Part shown: positions 8,351-18,079 of the stretch, piece after piece
Position numbering within the stretch: position 1 is the stretch's first letter
How the letters are laid out: every line of letters starts with the position of its first letter
Assembly (NCBI RefSeq): GCF_004363215.1
Contig: NZ_SNYS01000008.1
Location: 124,001 to 188,000 of the forward strand
Length of the DNA: 64,000 bases
Source: Methanimicrococcus blatticola
GTDB lineage: Archaea; Halobacteriota; Methanosarcinia; Methanosarcinales; Methanosarcinaceae
Direction of reading: 5' to 3'
Position numbers and translations under genes: made by a program
The notes under the pieces: generated by a model
What the model was told of the DNA's origin: nothing
Seen by the model: only the letters and a program-made list of their open reading frames with translations
The model's database searches: none

Positions 8351-9916
8351 TCATTTTTTATATTTAACGCCTTTTTCAGCGGCCAATTTCTGCATCAATG
8401 GCGGCAATTTATCATAACGCCACAAACCGAATTTGACCCACGCTTCCGGATTTTCAATTCCTTTTTCGACTCCTGCTTCAACGAGTTTTCCCTCCCACAT
8501 TTTCATGGCTTCGGGGTGGGTATGTTTCAAATTTTCAAAATCTGCCAATGACGCAGCCGGGCACAGCCAACAGCCGATTCGATCCAGGCCTTTCTCATAA
8601 AGCGGATTGTAGTGGAGATTTTTGTCAAAAATGTAAAGCCAAACGTGCATCGCTGTCCATTCTTGAATCGGAGCTGCTCCTATTTGGCCGCGGACGGACG
8701 GGCTTTTCCAGATTCTTTGACTTTTGGCGCGTGCTTTGGATTCGTATTGACGCTGCCCGATAAAAGTCATACAGCCGCCGTCTTCAGCGTAATTTGTTTC
8801 AATCACGGTTGTAATCGGCATCAATTTGCAGGACTGGGTACACCAGCGGTTATCCACGCTCGGCGGCCCGTTGATTTTGTATTCTTCCCAAAATGCATTT
8901 CCGGCACTTGTTTCTTTAAAGGGTTTGCCGTATATTTCGACAACCTCTTTCACGTTGTCAATCGTTTCCTGAAATTCCAAACCCGTGTCGGCAAAAATAA
9001 TTTCATATTCTCTTTCGTTGCCGGAATCTTTGCCGAATGCTTTTTCTGTCAGGTGAAGCGTGACCAAACTGTCTTTGCCGCCCGAATATGAACAGGTCAA
9101 TTTTCGGTTCATGTTATTGGCGGCATTTTGCATGAATCGGATGCTGTCCGCTTCAAATTTATCAATCACACGACGGTTGGCTTCAATTGTTTTTTGCCAA
9201 ATGTCGCGCGTTGCCGTTCCTTCAGGAATGGTTTTGTCAGCCGGCATGACGCTTGCAGCTGTATTAATTTCATTTTCTTCTTCAATTCCCGTCCATCTTG
9301 TCTTAACCGCTTTACCGCGTTCGGAAGCGGCAATTTCTTCGGCAGACATTTTTGCCCGACCGACGGCAATCACTTCAAAATCAGGCGTGATAATGACGAC
9401 TTCATCTTCTTTTTCAAATCCGGGCGCGGTTTTTAAAATACCCGGGACCAAAACGCTGGAACCGTCCGCGACAAACGGAATTGCTTTTTCGTGAACCATG
9501 ATCCAGTTTTTGAGATTTGTTTCTGCATCCGGATCTTCCGTCTTTGAATTTTTATTAAAAATGCGGCGGGCGCCCGATAAACGCGGCAAAAGAACCCAGC
9601 CGGGCTTGTCAATTTCAAAACGGATTGTTCCGATAATTTCGCCGCCGCAAATGATTTCTTCCATCCGGTCATCGTACGGCGCTTTGTTATAAACCGCGAT
9701 TTCGCCGTCCGCAATCATTTTTTTGCCGAACTGGCGGACGGAAACTTCGTTAATGCGTTTGATATCATACGGAAATGCCGGGCGGATATCCGCAGGCGGC
9801 GTCACCGTCACGAATTTTGTTTGGCAGCCGCAGGCGCATTTCTCGTCCAATACGGGAACGTTGCATTCCGGGCACCAATGTAAGACTAATTTTCCTAAAA
9901 AAACGGGTTTGACCAT
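8351..9916 (-). CDS. PAPS-reductase-family protein with PUA domain
   Basis: Large archaeal member of the PAPS reductase / PP-loop family, 521 residues. It has an N-terminal zinc ribbon (CPEC near 15, CACGC near 27), a PUA-like RNA-binding segment at about 145-220, and a PP-loop domain with SGGKDSLVTLHL near 280. Two later Cys pairs (RWCTQSC near 378 and GCWLCP near 457) could hold an iron-sulfur cluster. The PUA domain points to RNA, such as sulfur transfer to tRNA, rather than plain sulfate assimilation, but that is inference. The ATG at 9916 has no ribosome site; an AT-rich box about 25 bases upstream suggests a leaderless mRNA. Confidence 0.82.
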   Translation of the reverse strand: MVKPVFLGKLVLHWCPECNVPVLDEKCACGCQTKFVTVTPPADIRPAFPYDIKRINEVSVRQFGKKMIADGEIAVYNKAPYDDRMEEIICGGEIIGTIRFEIDKPGWVLLPRLSGARRIFNKNSKTEDPDAETNLKNWIMVHEKAIPFVADGSSVLVPGILKTAPGFEKEDEVVIITPDFEVIAVGRAKMSAEEIAASERGKAVKTRWTGIEEENEINTAASVMPADKTIPEGTATRDIWQKTIEANRRVIDKFEADSIRFMQNAANNMNRKLTCSYSGGKDSLVTLHLTEKAFGKDSGNEREYEIIFADTGLEFQETIDNVKEVVEIYGKPFKETSAGNAFWEEYKINGPPSVDNRWCTQSCKLMPITTVIETNYAEDGGCMTFIGQRQYESKARAKSQRIWKSPSVRGQIGAAPIQEWTAMHVWLYIFDKNLHYNPLYEKGLDRIGCWLCPAASLADFENLKHTHPEAMKMWEGKLVEAGVEKGIENPEAWVKFGLWRYDKLPPLMQKLAAEKGVKYKK

Positions 9917-10001
9917 GGTGATTAGAAGATTTCATCGTATTAAAAGTCATTTCTGAAACTTATTGTGAGGTCATCCTGTGTCGGTTCGTCAATTGTTTTA
10001 A

Positions 10002-10056
10002 AATGATTTGGTAATGATTTGATAATGATTCGGTAATTATTTTAAAATGATTTGAT
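10002..10056. repeat. 11-nt tandem repeat, five copies
   Basis: Unit AATGATTTGRT repeated five times (fourth copy degenerate), in the 160-base gap upstream of the PAPS-reductase-like gene. Confidence 0.75.
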
Positions 10057-10073
10057 GATAGGATGAATGACTA

Positions 10074-11084
10074 TTATCGCGTTAATTTATACAATTCATC
10101 CGATTTCGGTGCGCGCAAAACACTCATCGTTTCAACATCCTGTTTTTCGTTTTTGTAAATCAAGCGTTTGAGCGGATTTACAACGATTTCGCCGATGATG
10201 GCTGCCGGAATATTTTTTTTCTTCAGTTTTTCCAAAACCAAATCCGGGTCGGATGTTGTCATGATCATGTTGCCGCTTGCAATCAAACGGTATGGGTTTA
10301 AATTGTAAAATTCACAAATCTTTTTTGTCTCTTCCGATATCGGAATATTTTCTTCATAAACGACAACGCCTGTATTCGAAGCTTCTGCAATTTCCCAAAG
10401 CGCACCGTAAAGACCGCCTTCGGTAATGTCGTGCATCGCATGAACAACAGATACGCCAAGCTCACCTGCAGTTGTTCCTTCTTCAATCACACTGATCTTT
10501 TCCATCATGGATTGCGCTTTTTTAACAAACGAGTCGCCGAATTCTTTTTTCAATTCTTCTTCTTTTTCAAAAGCGATGATTGCGGTTCCTTCGGGAGCAA
10601 CTGTTTTTGTCAGAATTATTTTATCGCCTGCGGTTGCGCCTGCCGAGCATATGACATTATTTTTATCAGAGATGCCGATGGCGGTTGTGTTAATGACGAT
10701 GCGTGTGACGGCATCGGTGACTTCTGTGTGGCCGCCGATGATGCTGACATTTAGGGCGGTTGCGGTTTCAGCCAGCTCTGTCATGATTTTATCTAACTCA
10801 TTTTCGGAAGAGTTTGGCGGTAAAAGAATTGTTACCAATAGGCCGAGCGGGCGGACACCGCAGGAGGCGATGTCGTTGCAGGAGACGTAAACAGCAAGTC
10901 TGCCGATTTCTTTAGCCGTTCCCGTAATCGGGTCACTTGAGAGAACAAAAAACTGTTCGCCAATGTCTAAAATGGCGCAGTCTTCGCCGATTCCCGGGGA
11001 GACTTTTACCTTTTCATCAAAGTTTTTCAGTTTCTGAAAGACGATTTTTTGCAAAATATCGTGCGGCACTTTTCCGATTTCCAT
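10074..11084 (-). CDS. HypE-like AIR synthase family protein
   Basis: ATP-binding protein of the AIR synthase / HypE / ThiL superfamily, 336 residues from the preferred start. The N-terminal domain has SPGIGEDCAILDIGEQFFVL and VSCNDIASCGVRPLG, with the conserved Asp of the nucleotide site; IGGHTEVTD near 135 is the family's Gly-rich turn, and the C-terminal domain begins at HDITEGGLYGAL. It resembles the archaeal HypE paralogue of unknown substrate more than hydrogenase HypE itself, since the C-terminal PRIC-type Cys tail is absent (it ends DELYKLTR). The frame opens at a GTG (11123), but ATG 11084 gives the usual MEIGKVPHD start, with TTTAAATAAA placed as a TATA box for a leaderless mRNA. 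Confidence 0.75.
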   Translation of the reverse strand: MEIGKVPHDILQKIVFQKLKNFDEKVKVSPGIGEDCAILDIGEQFFVLSSDPITGTAKEIGRLAVYVSCNDIASCGVRPLGLLVTILLPPNSSENELDKIMTELAETATALNVSIIGGHTEVTDAVTRIVINTTAIGISDKNNVICSAGATAGDKIILTKTVAPEGTAIIAFEKEEELKKEFGDSFVKKAQSMMEKISVIEEGTTAGELGVSVVHAMHDITEGGLYGALWEIAEASNTGVVVYEENIPISEETKKICEFYNLNPYRLIASGNMIMTTSDPDLVLEKLKKKNIPAAIIGEIVVNPLKRLIYKNEKQDVETMSVLRAPKSDELYKLTR

Positions 11085-11126
11085 AATTCTATTCGTAAAA
11101 TGATTCGTTTTATTTAAATTCACGCT

Positions 11127-12035
11127 TCAGCCGAATATTTTTGAAACCAAATTCTTGGCTTTCACATGACATTTCTCTCGGTAAACGCATTTTCCGCATA
11201 AACGAATGTTTTTTTCTCTCGGCATTTTTCCTTTTTTAATGTCCCGAATCTTTCGAATCGCGCGAAATACTTTTCGCCGGTCTTGCGGTCGGATTCGAAA
11301 GTGACGGCAGTCGCCGAAATAATCAATGATTGCGCTGTCTGAAACAAACTGCCGCCCAAAACAGCTTTCGAGTATCATTAAATATGCTGCCGCCGGTATT
11401 CTGTCAGATTCCCAAACCCCGTTTAACGGTGCTTTTGAAATTTTGATCAAATAAGGCAGCCGTTTTTCATCAAACATTAAAACCTTGGGCGGCATTCCCA
11501 TTAAATCCGTTCTTGAGTCTAATACTTGTTTTTCAACAGAAATCGGGTCGGCAGCCGCTTCAAAAAGGACTGTTCCGTTTCTTTGAATCGTTAAATCAAT
11601 GTTTTTGCTCAGTTCTTCGATTTTTTCTTCAATTCTTTTTTCAAAATCTTTGTCGCTGTCGAATTCAATTTTGAACGCGTCACAGCTTCCGGTGTTTTCG
11701 TGGCTTTTATTGTTTTCACTGCTTTCGCTGTTTTTTATTTCATTTCCAATTTCTTCAAAAAGCCTTTTCACTCGGTTTTTAAATTCTGAATTTTCAGCAA
11801 AAACGACATCCGGATTTTCATCAATCATTTCCAAAACAAGAGCCGGCAGTTCCAAACAAATTTCCCGCCAAATCTTATTTTCAAAAACACCGGCTCGTTT
11901 TTCATTAAACAATAAATCGGGATGTCCTTTTCTTTCGGCGGATATTTTAAAATAAAGCTGTTTCGGGCAAGCCGCCCAAATCCTTATTTCTGATACAAAA
12001 ACGGTTTCATCATTCTTTTTCCAAAAATCGGCCAT
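11127..12035 (-). CDS. Cas4/Dna2-like protein with altered nuclease site
   Basis: 302-residue protein with the layout of Cas4/Dna2 RecB-family nucleases: an early Cys in CPKQLYF near 20, a core at about 155-260, and a C-terminal cluster CGKCVYREKC near 281-290 that in Cas4 holds a 4Fe-4S cluster. The core motif that should read E-x-K followed by GKAP is LIKISKAP here; Lys is kept but the metal-binding Glu is replaced by Leu. It may therefore be non-catalytic. The middle (about 90-125) is Ser/Glu/Asn-rich. There are no cas1, cas2 or repeats nearby. It sits just upstream of the HypE-like gene and may share its transcript. Confidence 0.68.
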   Translation of the reverse strand: MADFWKKNDETVFVSEIRIWAACPKQLYFKISAERKGHPDLLFNEKRAGVFENKIWREICLELPALVLEMIDENPDVVFAENSEFKNRVKRLFEEIGNEIKNSESSENNKSHENTGSCDAFKIEFDSDKDFEKRIEEKIEELSKNIDLTIQRNGTVLFEAAADPISVEKQVLDSRTDLMGMPPKVLMFDEKRLPYLIKISKAPLNGVWESDRIPAAAYLMILESCFGRQFVSDSAIIDYFGDCRHFRIRPQDRRKVFRAIRKIRDIKKGKMPREKNIRLCGKCVYREKCHVKAKNLVSKIFG

Positions 12036-12123
12036 ATCTTTTCAGAATTTTATTAACCTATTTTCGGATTGTGTTTTTTTCAAAAACGGAATCTTATTAT
12101 ATTCTTTTCTAAAAAACGAAACA

Positions 12124-12182
12124 ACCGCCTCCAACGATGCGTTTCATGAGCGAAACGAATGAAAAAAGGCGTTGAAGATTCG
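12124..12182 (+). repeat. Hairpin module H1, copy a
   Basis: First copy of the H1 module, alone here. Outer arms CTCCAACG / CGTTGAAG and inner arms TTTCAT / ATGAAA flank GAGCGAAACGA. The inner pair differs from the other copies (CAC/GTG) on both arms, preserving pairing. A TTATTATATTC box lies about 25 bases upstream. Confidence 0.75.
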
Positions 12183-12300
12183 TCCTCTTCTATACAGCAA
12201 AAACAAAAATCTGTTTTTTAATAGATTAATTACAACTGCTCACATTCAGATTTTTACACTTGGTTTGCTTCGTTCCGGCTGTGTTGCACTCATCTGCTTT

Positions 12301-12526
12301 GCTGTGTTCACCTGCTCCTTCTTATCACACCCGTTCGCTTACGCGAACGGAACCGCTGCTACCTTACCGCTGCTACCTTACCGCTGCTACCTTACCGCTG
12401 CTACCTTACGCCGCTTCTTTGCCGTCCTCATCATGCTGTTCCGCTCGGTGGGTGCCGCTTCGCTGCTCATCTCGTTGGTTACACCGGGCGATCGCCGCGC
12501 GCGAACGGGACAGTTTTTCAAAAAAA
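12301..12526 (+). repeat. Composite repeat element E2
   Basis: Fills most of the 633-base gap between the Cas4-like gene and the HTH regulator, with H1 copy a. It has the hairpin CCGTTCGC-TTAC-GCGAACGG (12331-12350), a 14-base tandem unit CGCTGCTACCTTAC four times (12354-12409), then a GC-rich tail GCCGCGCGCGAACGGGACAG with a T run (12493-12526). The upstream flank TTATCACACC is shared with E1. Frames spanning it are repeat translations, not genes. Confidence 0.78.
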
Positions 12527-12668
12527 TCGAAAACGCATCCGGTCGTTTCAATTAGTTTTTGAAAACAGTTCCAAAAACAAAACGCGTCAACTAATATTCT
12601 ATTCATCAAATTATAATCTGTTTTGCAGAGGATACCTTTATATTGAAATCGTTCGTTTTTCCTTTGTC

Positions 12669-13412
12669 ATGACAGACAACGAGGCTTTTGAGAATTTAAA
12701 GAAAAGACTTGCCGAAAAGATGGCGGGCGAAATTACGCTTTCCGAAAAACCCGGCGAATGTCTTAAAAAATGGCGATTGAATTTTGAGGTTTCTCAAACA
12801 GACATTTCTAATTCTTTGCAGGTGTCGCCTTCCGTTATCAGTGATTATGAATCCGGCAGACGTAAATCTCCCGGAACGCTCATGGTCAGTAAAATCGTCG
12901 AATCGCTTCTCGCAATCGATACCGAACGCGGCGGCCAAAAAATTCACGCTTATGAAACAATGCTGACAGCCGACAGTTCCAAAGAATCCATTTATTCCAC
13001 TTACGAATATTCTATTCCGATTCAATTCCAAAAACTCGTTTCACTTCTCGATGCCCAAGTGCTTTACCGCGGCATGGAACGCCCGCTTTACGGTTTTTCC
13101 GTTGTTGACAGTAAGCGCTCTATTCTTGAAATGACATCTTACGAATTCCAGCGCCTTTACGGTTGGAGTACCGACCGCGCCATGGTTTTCACAAAAGTTT
13201 CTACCGGCAAATCTCCGCTTGTCGCCATCCGCGTCACGAATTTAAAGCCCGGCGCAATCGTTCTTCACGGTCTTTCCAAAGACGAAGTCGATCCGATGGC
13301 TGTTAAAATGGCAGAAGTCGACAGAATTCCGCTTTTATGTACGACGAAAGATTTGGATGAAGCGATTGCCGAACTGAAAAAATACGGCCAGTATTCCATT
13401 AAAGGAATTTAA
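12669..13412 (+). CDS. XRE-type HTH transcriptional regulator
   Basis: Predicted DNA-binding regulator of 247 residues, of the archaeal COG1709 type. The helix-turn-helix spans about 34-85 (SQTDISNSLQVSPSVISDYE). The C-terminal domain (about 105-245) is family-specific and could sense a ligand. The ATG has no ribosome site; TTTATATTG about 30 bases upstream suggests a leaderless mRNA. In other archaea such regulators often sit beside the mevalonate genes, as recalled from general knowledge, which would make it a regulator of the operon 1.8 kb downstream. A nuclease gene now separates them. Confidence 0.83.
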   Translation: MTDNEAFENLKKRLAEKMAGEITLSEKPGECLKKWRLNFEVSQTDISNSLQVSPSVISDYESGRRKSPGTLMVSKIVESLLAIDTERGGQKIHAYETMLTADSSKESIYSTYEYSIPIQFQKLVSLLDAQVLYRGMERPLYGFSVVDSKRSILEMTSYEFQRLYGWSTDRAMVFTKVSTGKSPLVAIRVTNLKPGAIVLHGLSKDEVDPMAVKMAEVDRIPLLCTTKDLDEAIAELKKYGQYSIKGI

Positions 13413-13415
13413 TTT

Positions 13416-14456
13416 TCATTCTTTTTTATTCTCTTTTTCCAAAAATAAAAGCAATCTTTCACTGATTTCTTGATTGTTTGGTAACAAATTTCTGTAATTT
13501 TTCGGTAATGTCGATGATGTTGTATACGTCGCGACACCAATCGGCATTCTGCTCGATTTCAAAGAATATTCGACAACCGTTCTGTTTTTCTCTTTGCAGA
13601 TAATAATGCCGATCGAATCATTTTCATTCGGTAATTTGATTTTTTCATTCAACACTGCCAAATAAAATTCCATTTTTCCTTTATATTCCGGTAAAAACTC
13701 CCCGATTTTCAATTCAATCGCTACCAAACATTGCAACTGCCGGTGAAATAACAACAAATCTATAAAATATTCTTTTTCATCAATCTGCAGTTTGAATTGG
13801 CTGTCCACATATGCAAACTGACCGCCCAGTTCGGACAGAAAATTTCGAATATTGTCAATTAAAGCGTTTTCTAATTGGCTTTCTGAATGTTTGTCAGAAA
13901 GATTCAGAAAATCAAATGTGTATTCATCTTTAACCGTTAATGCCGCTTGTTTGCGGCTTTTTTCCGGCAGCGTTTGTTCAAAATTTGTTTGATTGAGAAG
14001 ATATTTCTCATAAGCCTGATTTTCAATCTGATGAATCAAAATGTTCTTTGTCCATCCGAATTTCATAACAGCAGTTATGTAAAATTGACGTTCTTGATAG
14101 TCTTTACATTTTTTCATAATAGTGATATGTTTGCTCCAACTAATTTCTCGTACCAGTGGTACGAGATTTTCTGAATTATGATATTCAGTATAAAATTGAG
14201 CCATCAGCCATATATTTCCAACAGAAAATCCGCTCATTCCCGGGAATTCTTTTTGTAATTCTTCTGAAAGGGTTGGAACAACGGCTTTCCCCCAATTTTC
14301 AGATTGTTTTTCAGAAACGGCTCTTCCAATTTCCCAATAAAGACTGATTAACTGAACATTCACTGATTTCAGCGCCTCATACTGGGATTGTCTTACTTTT
14401 TGTTTAATTTCTTTTATGAATTCAGTTTGTTCTTCTTCTAATTTCATCACCATCAC
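13416..14456 (-). CDS. DUF1016 (YhcG-type) PDDEXK nuclease-domain protein
   Basis: 346-residue two-domain protein. The N-terminal DUF1016_N half (about 10-170, LYWEIGRAVSEKQ) is followed by the PDDEXK half with ID-LLLFHR near 235 and VAIELKIGEF near 253, which supplies the Asp and the E-x-K of the nuclease site. YhcG proteins are found in mobile and restriction-linked loci, but their biology is poorly known. It converges on the HTH regulator (3 bases apart) and splits it from the mevalonate operon. A second member lies at 25726. Start codons at 14456, 14453 and 14447 are all possible. Confidence 0.85.
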   Translation of the reverse strand: MMVMKLEEEQTEFIKEIKQKVRQSQYEALKSVNVQLISLYWEIGRAVSEKQSENWGKAVVPTLSEELQKEFPGMSGFSVGNIWLMAQFYTEYHNSENLVPLVREISWSKHITIMKKCKDYQERQFYITAVMKFGWTKNILIHQIENQAYEKYLLNQTNFEQTLPEKSRKQAALTVKDEYTFDFLNLSDKHSESQLENALIDNIRNFLSELGGQFAYVDSQFKLQIDEKEYFIDLLLFHRQLQCLVAIELKIGEFLPEYKGKMEFYLAVLNEKIKLPNENDSIGIIICKEKNRTVVEYSLKSSRMPIGVATYTTSSTLPKNYRNLLPNNQEISERLLLFLEKENKKE

Positions 14457-14723
14457 GCTCCGTCTTTTCTCTCATTTTTTATGGGGGTATCGGGAGGTAT
14501 GGTCTGCAATATTCTTTTTAAATGCTGTTTTTTTGTCAAAATCGGAAATTTTAAAACATTCATTTTTCATTTTTTCCAAAAAAAGCATTTTCATTTTATC
14601 CGTTATTTGTTTCACTTATCAAATAGCCGTATTTTTTGATAACTTTTCTCAGTTTTTCTCGTCGATTAACGAAACCGCCTACGTTACGTTTATATATCAC
14701 GATTTCTTCTTTTGCAGTAAGTG

Positions 14724-14764
14724 CTTCGGAGTATGTTGCTTTGAGTTTTCAAAGAGCACCGAAG
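14724..14764 (+). other. Nested hairpin in a 726-base gene-free stretch
   Basis: The gap between the nuclease gene (14456) and HMG-CoA synthase (15183) holds no convincing gene. The one clear structure is CTTCGG...CCGAAG enclosing TGCTTTGA / TCAAAGAGCA. No ribosome sites or tRNA features are seen elsewhere in the stretch. Confidence 0.4.
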
Positions 14765-15182
14765 TCAATAGAGGTAATGCTCTAAACAGACAGAATAAAA
14801 TGGTTTAAAAACACAAAAACGGCTTAATGAGGAAATAAAAAAACGTACATCTGCACCGATAGACTGTTGCCGAACCGGTTATTTTCGAACCCACTCCGGC
14901 GGCGGCAGTCATGTCGGTCTGTTTCAAAAGCCATAACATAAACAATTAATAAATCCGTAATTCGGTCGTTTTTTCAATCTTTTTCCGATTCGCCACAGAG
15001 GAATATTAATTTGCTTCCTGTTTGGCTTATGTCTCGGATTTTGATTGTCAGCGCACTTGGTTTTGTTGATTGTATTTAGTATCGAACAGTTCGGCAAAAG
15101 AACTGAAACAACGACTACCAAATATGAAATAACTGCCCGGTAATTATTTTGCAGTTATTCTTGAACATAAAAGGTGAATAAA

Positions 15183-16232
15183 TTGACAGTTGGAATTGTT
15201 TCCTACGGCGCTTACATTCCCCGCTACAGAATTAAAACCGAAGAAATTGCTAAGGTTTGGGGCGGAGATGCCGAAATTTTAAAGAACGGTTTAAAAGTCT
15301 TTGAGAAATCCGTTCCTGATGTTGACGAAGATGCGGCAACCATTGCCGTTTCAGCAGCAAGAAACGCCGTCAACCGTGTCGGTCTTGACACACAAAGAAT
15401 CGGAGCGGTCTACACCGGTTCCGAAAGCCACCCGTATGCGGTGAAACCCACCAGTACAATCGTTGCTGAAGCAGTCGGCGCATCCCCCGACATGACAGCA
15501 GCAGACTTCGAATTCGCTTGTAAGGCAGGCTCTGCCGCAGTCCAGGTTTGTATGGGTCTGGTCGGCTCAGGCATGATCGACCTCGGTCTTGCAATCGGTG
15601 CTGACGTTTCTCAGGGCGCGCCCAATGACGCACTCGAATACACCGCAGCAGCCGGCGGCGCAGCATATGTGATCGGCAACAAAGAATCCGAACTCATTGC
15701 AATTATTGAAGACACTTACTCTTTTACAACTGACACACCCGACTTCTGGAGACGTGAAAGCCAGCACTACCCGAGCCACGGCGGACGTTTCACCGGTGAC
15801 CCCGGTTACTTCAGACACGTCACAAGCGGTGCAAAAGGTCTTCTTAAAAAAATGGGCACAAAACCCGAAGACTACGACTACGCTGTTTTCCACCAGCCCA
15901 ACGGCAAATTCCCGGAAAGAGCAGCACAAATGCTCGGCTTCACAAAAGAACAGATCAAACCCGGACTTGTCGTCCCGAGACTCGGAAACACATACTCCGG
16001 CTCCTGTTTGATGGGTATCGCAGCAACGCTCGATATTGCAAAACCAGGAGACCGCATCTTCGCAACCGCATACGGTTCAGGTGCCGGTTCTGACGCATTC
16101 AGTATCCGCGTCACCGACAAGATTGAAGAATTCCGCGGCAAAGTCCCGACGGTTGAAGAATTGCTCGCTGATCCGATTTACCTCGACTACGGTAAATATG
16201 CGCACCACAAAGGTAAGATCAATTTCGGATGA
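15183..16232 (+). CDS. Hydroxymethylglutaryl-CoA synthase
   Basis: Condenses acetyl-CoA with acetoacetyl-CoA to HMG-CoA, the committed supply step for archaeal isoprenoid lipids by the mevalonate route. 349 residues, the archaeal length. The nucleophile is the Cys of [10 protein letters not shown] near 110, and the His of FHQPNGKFP near 235 is present. The frame opens at a GTG (15174), but that codon lies inside the ribosome site AAAGGTGA; TTG 15183 is spaced correctly and gives the usual [13 protein letters not shown] start. First gene of a three-gene operon. Confidence 0.96.
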   Translation: MTVGIVSYGAYIPRYRIKTEEIAKVWGGDAEILKNGLKVFEKSVPDVDEDAATIAVSAARNAVNRVGLDTQRIGAVYTGSESHPYAVKPTSTIVAEAVGASPDMTAADFEFACKAGSAAVQVCMGLVGSGMIDLGLAIGADVSQGAPNDALEYTAAAGGAAYVIGNKESELIAIIEDTYSFTTDTPDFWRRESQHYPSHGGRFTGDPGYFRHVTSGAKGLLKKMGTKPEDYDYAVFHQPNGKFPERAAQMLGFTKEQIKPGLVVPRLGNTYSGSCLMGIAATLDIAKPGDRIFATAYGSGAGSDAFSIRVTDKIEEFRGKVPTVEELLADPIYLDYGKYAHHKGKINFG

Positions 16233-16241
16233 GGTGAAAAA

Positions 16242-17414
16242 ATGAGAGAAGTAGCAATTGTCGGTGCAAAGACCACCGAATTTGGAGAACTTTGGGAAAA
16301 ATCCCTCAGAGATATTGTCGTTGAAGCCGGTGTCGGCGCTATTGAAGACGCAGGCATTTCCGGCGAAGATATCGACATGATGTATGTCGGTAACATGAGC
16401 GGCGGTAAATTCATTGAGCAGGAACACTTAGGCGCATTGATTGCGGACTATTCCGGTCTTGCGAAAGGATTGAATGTTCCGTCCACCCGTGTGGAAGCGG
16501 CTTGTGCTTCCGGCGGTCTCGCGCTTCGCCAGGCCATCCAGGCCGTCGCATCCGGCTACAGCAATGTTGCCATCGCAGCCGGCGCAGAAAAGATGACCGA
16601 CATTGACGGATCCGGCGTGACAGACGCGCTTGCGGCCGCCGCCGACCGTGAATGGGAAGGCATCCAGGGCGCAACGTTCCCGGGCATTTACGCAATGATT
16701 GCCAAGCTCCACATGGCACAGTACGGCACAACCAGCGAACAATTGGCAGCTGTTGCCGTGAAGAACCACGAGAACGGCATGAACAATCCGATTGCACAGT
16801 TCAAGAGCAAGCTCACAATTGAACAGGTTTTGAAATCCATTATGGTTTCCGACCCGCTTCACATTTTGGACTGCTCCCCTGTTTCTGACGGCGCTGCCGC
16901 AGTGATTGTTGTGCCCGCTGATGAAGCGCACAAATACACAGACACGCCGATTTACATCAAGGCCAGCGCACAGGCAAGCGACACAATCGCATTGCACGAC
17001 AGACGCGACATCACAACGCTTGATGCCTCTGTTGCAGCAGGTAAGCGCGCCTATGAAATGGCAGGCTTGACTCCGAAGGACATCAACTTCGTTGAAGTTC
17101 ACGACTGTTTCACAATCGCCGAAATCTGTGCGATTGAAGACCTCGGTTTCTTTGAGAAAGGAAAGGGCGGCCCGGCCTCTTTGGCTGGTGAAACCGCGCT
17201 CAACGCAAAGATCTCCGTTAACCCCTCCGGCGGTTTGAAATCAACCGGTCACCCGGTCGGTGCCACCGGTGTGAAGCAGGCTGTCGAAGCTGTCCACCAG
17301 CTCCGCGGTGAAGCCGGCAAACGTCAGGTGAACGGTGCAAAGTACGGTATGACGCACAACGTCGGCGGTTCCGGCGCAACAGCTGTGGTTCATATTTTCT
17401 CAAATGAGAGGTGA
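16242..17414 (+). CDS. Acetyl-CoA C-acetyltransferase (archaeal thiolase)
   Basis: Joins two acetyl-CoA to acetoacetyl-CoA, feeding the HMG-CoA synthase encoded just upstream. 390 residues. The active-site Cys is in [12 protein letters not shown] near 87, and [11 protein letters not shown] near 338 is the second catalytic loop. In methanogens this thiolase, the synthase and the DUF35 protein form one complex that channels acetoacetyl-CoA. AGGTGA stands 5 bases before the ATG, 9 bases after the synthase stop. Confidence 0.96.
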   Translation: MREVAIVGAKTTEFGELWEKSLRDIVVEAGVGAIEDAGISGEDIDMMYVGNMSGGKFIEQEHLGALIADYSGLAKGLNVPSTRVEAACASGGLALRQAIQAVASGYSNVAIAAGAEKMTDIDGSGVTDALAAAADREWEGIQGATFPGIYAMIAKLHMAQYGTTSEQLAAVAVKNHENGMNNPIAQFKSKLTIEQVLKSIMVSDPLHILDCSPVSDGAAAVIVVPADEAHKYTDTPIYIKASAQASDTIALHDRRDITTLDASVAAGKRAYEMAGLTPKDINFVEVHDCFTIAEICAIEDLGFFEKGKGGPASLAGETALNAKISVNPSGGLKSTGHPVGATGVKQAVEAVHQLRGEAGKRQVNGAKYGMTHNVGGSGATAVVHIFSNER

Positions 17415-17419
17415 TTACG

Positions 17420-17815
17420 ATGACAGTACCAAGATTCTGGAGAGAACAGCAGAGCAGATACAACCTCGTCGGTTCTCACTGCAAGACGTGCGGCAACTAC
17501 TATTATCCGATCAGAAACCTCTGTCCGGAATGCCGCCGTGACGGCGATATGGAACAGTACAAATTCAAAGGAACCGGTAAAATCGTGACCTGCACTGTCA
17601 CACACACCACATCTGACGAATTCAACGACCTCGTTCCGTACGCGCTCGCAATCGTCGAACTCGACGAAGGCGCCAAGCTCACAACACAAATCGTTGACGA
17701 GCCCGAAAAAGTCGCAATCGGCAAACGCGTCCACTCCGTTTTCAGAAAACTCGGAAGCGACGGTGATTCAGGTATCATTTACTACGGTACCAAATTCGAA
17801 CTCGACAAAGAATAA
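17420..17815 (+). CDS. DUF35 zinc-ribbon/OB-fold scaffold protein
   Basis: Third member of the thiolase/HMG-CoA synthase complex, which bridges the two enzymes. 131 residues: an N-terminal helix, a zinc ribbon CKTCGNYYYPIRNLCPEC at about 22-39, then an OB fold (FKGTGKIVTCTVTH). The frame opens at GTG 17411, but that lies in the GAGAGGTGA ribosome site, so ATG 17420 is chosen. It starts 6 bases after the thiolase stop and is followed by a strong terminator. Confidence 0.95.
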   Translation: MTVPRFWREQQSRYNLVGSHCKTCGNYYYPIRNLCPECRRDGDMEQYKFKGTGKIVTCTVTHTTSDEFNDLVPYALAIVELDEGAKLTTQIVDEPEKVAIGKRVHSVFRKLGSDGDSGIIYYGTKFELDKE

Positions 17816-17890
17816 TTTAAAAAAGAGTTTGACTGCAAATTCTATTTGAATTGAAAATCAATTGAATGAAAATTTCAATTGAAAAAACGT

Positions 17891-17920
17891 AAGCCTCGGT
17901 TTTTGCCGGGGCTTTTTTTT
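17891..17920 (+). terminator. Terminator of the mevalonate operon
   Basis: AAGCCTCGG and CCGGGGCTT form a stem with one G-T pair and a six-base loop, followed by a T run to 17920. A weaker AT-rich hairpin (CAATTGAA / TTTCAATTG) precedes it at 17862-17884. Confidence 0.75.
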
Positions 17921-18079
17921 GGTTTATATGTATTTTCTATTCTTTATTTTCGTAAATTATATCTGTTCTTCAAACCGTTTAAACATCATAGATTTTTGAT
18001 TGGTGTTTGAATGAAAAAAGACAAAAATTTGGGTTTGCCTGATTTTTTCAAGCGGTAACCATTTCGTTCAGGTGGAATC

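Noticed and set aside
12172-12562. Two overlapping + strand open frames of 100-127 codons
   Set aside because: They are translations of element E2; the similarity to the E1 frames comes from the shared hairpin DNA.
14416-14808. 130-codon + strand frame upstream of HMG-CoA synthase
   Set aside because: Starts antisense to the DUF1016 gene, Phe/Ser-rich, no ribosome site; looks like random AT-rich frame.
14850-14935. tRNA-like word TTCGAACCC
   Set aside because: No five-pair T stem, acceptor stem or anticodon arm could be formed around it on either strand.
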